This document shows, piece after piece, positions 57,731-64,000 of a stretch of 64,000 nt of DNA. The position numbers and the translations under genes were made by a program. Within the stretch, counting starts at the first letter, position 1; each line of letters starts with the position of its first letter. This DNA comes from Chinchilla lanigera (taxonomy: Eukaryota > Chordata > Mammalia > Rodentia > Chinchillidae): NCBI RefSeq assembly GCF_000276665.1, contig NW_004955417.1, positions 11,657,656-11,721,655 on the forward strand, given 5' to 3'. The notes under the pieces were generated by a model. That model was not told the DNA's origin. It saw nothing but the letters and a program-made list of their open reading frames with translations, and made no database searches.

Positions 57731-58900
57731 TGGCCATCTTTTCACTAGGTCTTCTGGTTACTATTGTCACAAAGCAAACCATCCTCAAACGTATGCCTAA
57801 AAGCCACACTAATCACTCATTCTTCTCACTAATCTGTACTCTGGGTAGGACTTGCATGGGTAGCTCATCTTTGCTCCATGCAGCATTAGCAGAGGCAGAC
57901 ACCTCAACTGGGGGCTTGAAGACCCACTTCAAGTTCCCTCATATAGTGTCAGACTGATGCTGGTACTCAGCCCAAGCTCAGCCAAGTGTCCTTAGCTCCT
58001 CCAGCCCTTTCTGAAAATTGTGTGAATTTCCTTCATAGCATGGTATCTTGCTTTTGAGCATGACCCAAGAAAAAAGTAGAAGTACATGACATTTTTATAA
58101 CTCAGTCTTGAAAATCACATGGCACCTCTTCTGCTGTACTCTGCTGGTCAGGGGAGAAATGCACTCAGGTTCAAGGAAAGGAGACATAAACTTCACTTTC
58201 TGGGGAGGACAGTCAGGCTCTGGAAGAACATAACAGCTAGGAAGTATTGCTGAGACCATCCATGGAAAAAGCTGCCTGCCATGGTAGCAAACTACATCTG
58301 TCGAGTGATCACCATGTTTCAGTAAATCAAAGAATGTTGAGTGGGCCTGTGGCATTGATATGATGATTTGGAGAACACAGCTTTAGTTCCTTTCACTCAT
58401 TCAGCCAATAGATACTGAAGGTCAACCATGTGTTGACACTGTTTTGTGTTCTCTAGTGACTCATAGTCATATGTAATTTTTGATAATTCCATTTTCATCA
58501 TATCCTCACCCTCAAATATTCCAGAGGGATTTGGTCTTTTCTTTTATTCTCACATAAAAAGTATTTTTAACAATCTGTAGCCTTTGGCTTGGAGCCAAGA
58601 GAATATTTGATATAGGGGTAGTATAACTATTGCTCACTAAAAATTAAACAGACTGATCTTCAAAACATCTGACAGCTGCTTTGGCCTCGGCACTGACCCA
58701 TGAGGTCAGAAGCTGACCTTAAACAATGGATACAGCCATACTGTAAGCAGCACATGAGACAGGTGAATACTTGCCTAAGGAGTCTTATTTTTTATTTTTC
58801 TTCTCAATTCGGATCCATGCAAGGGCCATTCAAGGGCCGGGGCTTGACCCTGAGGAAAAAGAAAGGAATACACAGATTCTGTTCTCAACGGTATTCAAAA
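57731..58900. other. Unassigned sequence
   Basis: No gene or confident repeat. The 143-codon plus-strand frame 58700-59131 runs through the ID element at 58911 and is not a gene. Confidence 0.45.
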
Positions 58901-59025
58901 ACCCTTCATCGGGGCTGGGGATTTAGCTCAGCGGCAAAAGCGCCTGCCTGGCAAGCGCAAGGTCATGAGTTCGGTGCCCGGTACCAGAGAAAAACAAAAC
59001 AAACAAAACAAAAAAAGCCTTCATC
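58901..59025 (+). repeat. ID SINE, near-consensus, short TSD
   Basis: From 58911: GGGGCTGGGGATTTAGCTCAGCGGCAAAAGCGCCTGCCTGGCAAGCGCAAGGTCATGAGTTCGG-type body with both polymerase III boxes, GGTACC, and a tail of A runs with C interruptions. CCTTCATC occurs at 58903-58910 and 59018-59025. It looks closest of the set to a master sequence. Confidence 0.94.
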
Positions 59026-59205
59026 AATTGTGTCATCTGCCGATTTCCGTGTGATTCATTCCATCGCTGCTTCCACTTCTGAGTTCGTATGTTACAAAAT
59101 CAAAGTGCCCTTCCCCATTCATCCTAAATAAACTACCATCCCTCTGTTGTTTCCTGTTTTAAATATTTATTTTTTTATAGCACATACATTTTAAAGTTAT
59201 TTAAA

Positions 59206-59242
59206 ATATTAAAGCAAATTAAAGCAAATTAAAGCAAATGAA
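59206..59242. repeat. 11-bp tandem repeat (AAATTAAAGCA)n
   Basis: AAAGCAAATT recurs three to four times between 59206 and 59242 with a period of about 11 bp. Confidence 0.85.
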
Positions 59243-59289
59243 ATCGTATCATAACCACTAGAAAATACCTGACACATATAGTAGGTGTG

Positions 59290-59406
59290 TAGCAAATATG
59301 CACTGATTTTGTTTTTGGTGCAGGGAATTGAACTCATAACCTTACACTTACCAGGCAAGTGCTGTCCCACTGAGCTATATCCCTGGCCTTAGCAAATATA
59401 CATTGA
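59290..59406 (-). repeat. ID SINE with diverged 17-bp TSD
   Basis: Minus-strand body 59307-59389: GGCCAGGGATATAGCTCAGTGGGACAGCACTTGCCTGGTAAGTGTAAGGTTATGAGTTCAATTCCCTGCACC. TAGCAAATATGCACTGA (59290-59306) and TAGCAAATATACATTGA (59390-59406) differ at two of 17 positions. Confidence 0.92.
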
Positions 59407-60424
59407 ATTAAATGGAAAACTTGTTGAGCTGTGAAAACTGAGGGGGACAGCAGAGAAAGACAACTGAAGTTCAAGTGAGGGTGTCAGGAGAATAGCAATG
59501 TTATGAACAGAAGTAGGGAGGATATGGTGGTGGGATTTTTGTAGATACTGCTTTTATTTAGAGATTTGTGTCTTTAGAGGCATACATTTGATTGTAATCT
59601 GGACTATCCCCCCAATGAAAAAGCAACTAGATGTTCCAAAATGTTTCCTGATGAGCATAATACTTTGTTATTTGGCCTGATCCCCCTACCTTGCAATATC
59701 TTGTGGGACATCTTTACTACAGGAAATGTTACTCCAAGTGTCATAGGAAGATCAGCCTCCATGGCTAGTTATTAATCAAATAAAAATGATAATGACTCAT
59801 GTTAGCCTTTTATCCTTGGCAAGTCTGTTTCCTAGAAGTAATATCCAAACATGATGAGGTGTGGAATCTCAGTTGCCTAGGCTAGTGAAGGTTAATGTTA
59901 GTCTTTGTTCCCACACAGGTGCATGGGGTTGGGGAATATAATGGAAAAGTGCTGGGAATCCTAGACACAAACAGGACCTCAGGGTCAAGGAGGGCTTCCC
60001 AAAAATAACAGTTGTTGAAGAGCCAGGGCCTCTGTGTGTGAGAGCCAGCAGACATCAGTAGTACTCACAGCACTCAAGTGGAAACAGAGGCGAATGATTT
60101 GGCAGTTGTTTCCTGACCATAAAAAACTATGAAACAAACTTCTAATAACATAAAGCTAATAGAGTGATTGTTGCAGCTGTAATGCGACTGTATTTCACAT
60201 ATTAATTCTTGGAGCCTATAAATAGTGGATTCCTAGTGGTTTTATTATGTAAGAAACCCCAGACAAAAACCATAATCAGTGTTCACATAAGTTTCCAAAT
60301 TTGGCAGTTCTAAAGAAATGGGAAGTGTCCAAGAGTGTCCACCGGGGAAAGATGAAGTGAGAAGACCATAAACTGCAGTGAGTTTTCTCTACCAGCACCA
60401 ACCTGGATTCCCTGAAGAGGGGAT
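59407..60424. other. Unassigned sequence
   Basis: No gene or confident repeat seen. Confidence 0.4.
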
Positions 60425-60547
60425 CTCAGACCTTGCTGAACATCATCTGGTGAGGTTGTAATAGTTACAACTTTTGGGCTTCTCCAGAGAACCATTAAAT
60501 CAGAATCTCTAGGGCCAGGGCCTGGCAAACTTATTTTAAAGCTTCCT
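60425..60547. repeat. MER5-like hAT relic
   Basis: ATCTCAGACCTTGCTGAACATCATCTGGTGAGG...ACCATTAAATCAGAATCTCTAGGGCCAGGGCCTGGCAAAC...TTTTAAAGC follows the MER5-type layout. Confidence 0.6.
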
Positions 60548-60550
60548 AGG

Positions 60551-60785
60551 TGTATTAGTTTCATGGGGATGCTATAACAAAGTGGCTTAAGCACAGAAAT
60601 TTATTGGCCTACAGTTCTGAAGGCCAGAAGTCCAAGATCAAGATGTCGGCAGCTTGGTTTCTTCTGAGAGTCTAAGAGAGAAGCTGTTCCATGTTTCTCC
60701 TCTAGCTTCTGGTAGCCTTAGGCACTGGCCTGGATTAGGACTGCAAGGTCTTTTTGGGAGATACAATTTAATACATAACACTAAG
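60551..60785 (-). mobile_element. MLT1-type LTR fragment
   Basis: TGTATTAGTTTCATGGGGATGCTATAACAAAGTGGCTTAAGCACAGAAATTTATTGGCC-ACAGTTCTGAAGGCCAGAAGTCCAAGATCAAGATGTCGGCAG is the reversed 3' half of an MLT1-type LTR. TTTGGGAGATACAATTTAATACATAACA at 60755-60779 is its reversed start. The middle is deleted. The minus-strand frames 60310-60853 are relic sequence. Confidence 0.8.
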
Positions 60786-61073
60786 TGATTCCACTGTGCA
60801 GCTAATGAGAATCTTGATCTAAATTTCATTTGGGGCCTCCTTCCACTAACCATTCTGGAAAGAAAAGAGAAAAAGAAAAATGAGAAAGAAAATGTGAAGA
60901 GTATGTTGAAAACAGTTTAGACTTTCTTAGGTTGAGGATCCTCCCCTTCCTCATGTCTCTCTTGACCCCTCATCCCTCAGGAATGGCTCCTGAAGATAAG
61001 AAGTTTTGGTTTTAACCTCTTCTACCGTATGAACCTAATCTTTCCTATAAGACTGATGCTGTAACTTCCTATG

Positions 61074-61245
61074 TCCAGTGGTTCTCAGTCCAGAATAAGC
61101 AACAGGATAAACTGGGGAGCTTTCAAATTAAATTATCAAGTTTGGAACGCATCTCCAGAAAATAAATTAGAAGCTCTGTGGGTAGAGCCTGGTCCTAAAG
61201 ATATTTTTAAAGTACCTCAAACTTCTACCCGTGGAGTAGTAACTA
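61074..61245. repeat. MER5-like hAT relic
   Basis: CCAGTGGTTCTCAGTCCAGAATAAGC...GGATAAACTGGGGAGCTTTCAAATTAAATTATC...AAATTAGAAGCTCTGTGGGTAGAGCCTGGTCC follows the MER5A start and core. The 3' inverted end is eroded. Confidence 0.75.
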
Positions 61246-61789
61246 GGAATGGACTTTCCCTTCTGCTGTACACAAGCAGAAAATTTTACAAAGCACGTGA
61301 ATTAAAATTTTCCAATATTGGTCAATAAGAAACACAAGGCTATGATTCCTGAAGGAAGAGAAACTAAAAACACGAATCTTCTGATCTTTCAGCTCTCTGC
61401 CTGTGGACACCTTTTGACTACATGCAACCAGGATGATCTAAAGCAGAGCACATTTAGTTAAGAAGGGAAAAAACAATGCAGGAAAACTGAAGCAGTCAGA
61501 ATTTATGTGACAAAGTTCCAGAAACAAGAGAACTGTACAGAGAAATCTGCACAAAATTTCTCTTGAGTTTGGTTTATTAATGAACAGTAAAATATGCATG
61601 TATAATCATGTAGGGAGGAACTCTAGTGGTGCAAGCGAGATCTGCCAAATAGAGTAAACAAAACAATTCCTAGAATCATACAGGGCTGGGAGACACCTAG
61701 TTCTGACCAATCAGGAGAGACAGTCCTTATTATATACCCAGGACATTCAGCAAAGACTCCAAATGGGCTATGCTTTAAAAATACTATTC
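61246..61789. other. Unassigned sequence
   Basis: May include upstream decayed L1. No feature supported. Confidence 0.35.
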
Positions 61790-63205
61790 CTTAATCATAC
61801 CTGATTTCAAAATATATTCCAAAGCCATTGCAAGAAAAACAGCATAGTATTGCCACAAAAATAGACATGTAGATCAGTGTAATAAAAGGGAAGGCATAGA
61901 AAGAAGCCCACACAACTACAGCCATCTCATTCTCAATAGGGGGCCAAAAACACGTGCTGTATAAAAGACAATGTCTTAAAAAACGATATTGGGAAAACTG
62001 GATATCACTATGTAGAAGACTGAAAGAAGATCCTTATCTTTCACCCTGTACAAAAATCAATTCAAAATGTGTTAAAGACATAGGTATAAGCCCTGAAACT
62101 TTAAAGCGACTAAAAGAAAACATAGGGGAAATACTGAATTCATAGGCAGAGACAAAGACAGCCTGAATAAGACTCCAATGGTGCAGGAAATAATAGCAAG
62201 ATTGAACAAATGAGACTATATTAAATTAAAAAGCTTCAGTATATCAAAGTTTGAAGCTTCTGTACAACAAAGGAAACCATAGTATGAAAAAACATCTTAC
62301 AGAATGGAAGAATTCTGAAGCTACTCTTCTGAAATAGAATTCATATCCAGAAAATACAAAGATCTCATAAAACTCAACACAAAAGAACAAATAAGACAAT
62401 CGATAGACAAATGAACTGAATAGATATTTCTTCAAAGAAGTAATACAAGGGAAAAATAACTATATGAAAAGTGTTTGACATATTTAGCAAATACATTGAA
62501 GAAAATGCAAATCAAAACTAAGTTGAAAATCCATCTTATTTCAGTCCAAATGGCTATTATCAAGAACACAAAAAAATAATAAGTGGAGATGAGGATCCAG
62601 GGAGAAAAGGAATCCTTCTATGCTGTTGGTTGGAATGTACAGCCTCTGTGGAAAACAGAGAAGAAGAGCTAAAAATAAAATTACTGTGTGATCCAGCTAT
62701 ACTACTTGTTGGTATATACCCAAAGAAATAAAAATCAACATACTCTAGGGATATCTGCATGCCCATATGTATTCTGGCAGAATTCACAGTGGCCAAGCTA
62801 TGGAACAACCCCAGCTGCCTATCAATGGATGAGTGAAAAAATGTGGTATATATACATGGTGGAGTATTATTCAGCCATAAGTAAGAACAGAATTTGCAGG
62901 GAAATGGATACAATCGGAATGCATCATGTTAGGCAAAATATTCCAAACTCAGAAAGATAGGTAGTGCTTACTGTCTCTAAAATGTGGGATCTAAAGAAAA
63001 TAAAAAACAAAACCCAAAGATAATATGGAAATACAAGGGAGATTATTATTAGACAAGAGGAAGAAAATAAGAACGTGTGTTTGAGGGAGGATAGTGGGGG
63101 GGGTGTCTATGATTAAAATAAATTTTATGCATGTATTAAAAAGCTACAATAAACATGATATTTTGTAAAATTAATATACACTAATAAAAATATATTTTAA
63201 AAAGG
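61790..63205 (+). repeat. L1 ORF2 C-terminal third with 3' UTR, old
   Basis: Plus strand carries ORF2 in shifted frames: WENWISLCRRLKEDPYLSPC and CTKINSKCVKDIGISPETLK (61954-62145), then broken equivalents of the CCHC-region and MWYIYMVEYYSAISKN (about 62690-62960). The 3' UTR (…AAATGTGGGATCTAAAG…, a G-rich run at 63090) ends near 63205. Multiple frameshifts, no 5' part. A different, older subfamily from the L1 that follows it. Confidence 0.88.
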
Positions 63206-63264
63206 CAAGAAATACCCCTAGAGTAAATTATAGTCCTCATATACCATAATCAGCCTTAAAAGCA

Positions 63265-64000
63265 AGTATTTAAAAATCAATCTTTAAACTCGAGGCTTTT
63301 GTAGGTAAATGGATGCAACTAGAGACCATACTCATAAGTGAAATAAATCAGACCCACATATGTAAACAGCACATTGTCTCCTTTGTGTAGGAACCTGAAA
63401 GACTAGGTAAAACTTAAAACATATAATAGATGATAGGAAAGGGAAAGAAATTGCTCAAAGAAAGGAATGACTGGGATGAGGGAAAGAAGAAAAAAGAAAG
63501 AAGGAATGCAAAACATAAATACATATATGAATAGCTGTGATAACTCTATTGCTGCTGTCTGATGGTGTATTGAAATGAAGTCAATGCTCACAAGTTTTTA
63601 TGTTCTGATCGACTTTGCATGCTTGTGTCTGATGGTCTGAGCAACTGATTTGAAGGTAGCAATATGCAATGGAATTACAGTGGTGAACTACCATCTTGTC
63701 TAGTGAAACTGTATTATCTCTAATGTGTTATCGAAGAATTATTTTCTTATTCCCTTTAGTGGTTTGAGCAATCTTTCATTCTTACATCTGGTAATCTGAG
63801 CAATGTAGTTGAAGATAGCGATATGCAATGTAACAGCCAGTGTTGATTTGTATTATTTTGTCTTGAGACCCTGTATCACTTTGCATGTTATTGCTTTGAT
63901 TTGTTTATGTTAGTGATACTGGTATGCTGCCACTGTTCTATTTTTTGTTTGTTTGTTTGTTTCTCATATACTACTCTCTTTAAAATAAAAACAAAAAAAA
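63265..64000 (+). mobile_element. L1 3' end (ORF2 tail and 3' UTR), running to the window edge
   Basis: From about 63300, GTAGGTAAATGGATGCAACTAGAGACC...AAGTGAAATAAATCAGACCCACATATGTAAACAGCACATTGTC is the ORF2 C-terminus with its stop near 63390. The 3' UTR follows: purine tract 63430-63510 and two ~160-bp units with GCAATATGCAATGG (about 63659) and GCGATATGCAATG (about 63818). A (TTTG)n run precedes TTTAAAATAAAAACAAAAAAAA at the last bases. The tail is cut by the window end, so no TSD can be checked. Confidence 0.9.

Noticed and set aside
58700..59131. 143-codon plus-strand open frame as a gene
   Set aside because: It runs straight through the TSD-flanked ID SINE at 58911-59014, so much of the 'protein' is SINE sequence.

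Overview
The window is 64 kb of mammalian nuclear DNA from a draft assembly, with two 100-base N gaps at 16963-17062 and 35739-35838. The repeats point to a non-muroid rodent. There are many tRNA-Ala-derived ID SINEs with an unusual ...GGTACC end, several B1 (7SL-derived) SINEs, and two dimeric B1+ID (B1-dID type) SINEs. I noticed no B2 or B4 elements, which mouse- and rat-like rodents carry in number. The species cannot be fixed from this; beaver-like, squirrel-related or guinea-pig-related lineages all remain possible.

I found no intact protein-coding gene, tRNA, rRNA or known ncRNA gene. Reading frames of 60-160 codons occur throughout, but the ones I recognise are L1 ORF1/ORF2 fragments or repeat-derived, and the rest look like chance frames in AT-rich DNA. 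The window reads as intergenic or deep intronic sequence in which old and young retroposons are nested. One degraded coding-like stretch at 36632-37490 on the minus strand may be a retropseudogene of a gene I do not recognise.

Layout. 1-10.3 kb: mostly unassigned sequence with two ID elements, a long pyrimidine tract, an L1 tail and a B1. 10.3-13 kb: an L2 fragment, two L1 pieces in inverted orientation, a MaLR-type LTR and an old L1. 13.4-14.7 kb: the most interesting object, a complete 1.27-kb minus-strand retroposon with a 16-bp target-site duplication (TSD). It has a GC-rich tandem 5' domain, a middle of unknown origin and a 3' domain of about four 101-106-bp units resembling the local L1 3' UTR. 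15-22 kb: ID, a duplicated motif, a pentanucleotide repeat at the first gap, MIR and MER5-like relics, and a largely repeat-free block. 22-28.3 kb: B1-dID, a TATA- and CCAAT-bearing solo LTR with a perfect 5-bp TSD, then a long ancient L1 on the minus strand containing B1 and ID insertions. 29-40 kb: several MaLR-type LTRs all on the minus strand, MIRs, B1, MER20, the pseudogene candidate and the second gap. 40-49.5 kb: old L1 segments, a young L1 tail nested in an old L1, L2, MIR and MLT-like LTRs. 51.7-64 kb: an MLT1 LTR with intact TSD, another short L1 tail, B1-dID, two IDs, MER5 and MLT1 relics, and two head-to-tail L1 3' segments running to the window edge.

Family names rest on recognising consensus-like sequence by eye, without a repeat search. 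Boundaries given with TSDs are exact; others are approximate.
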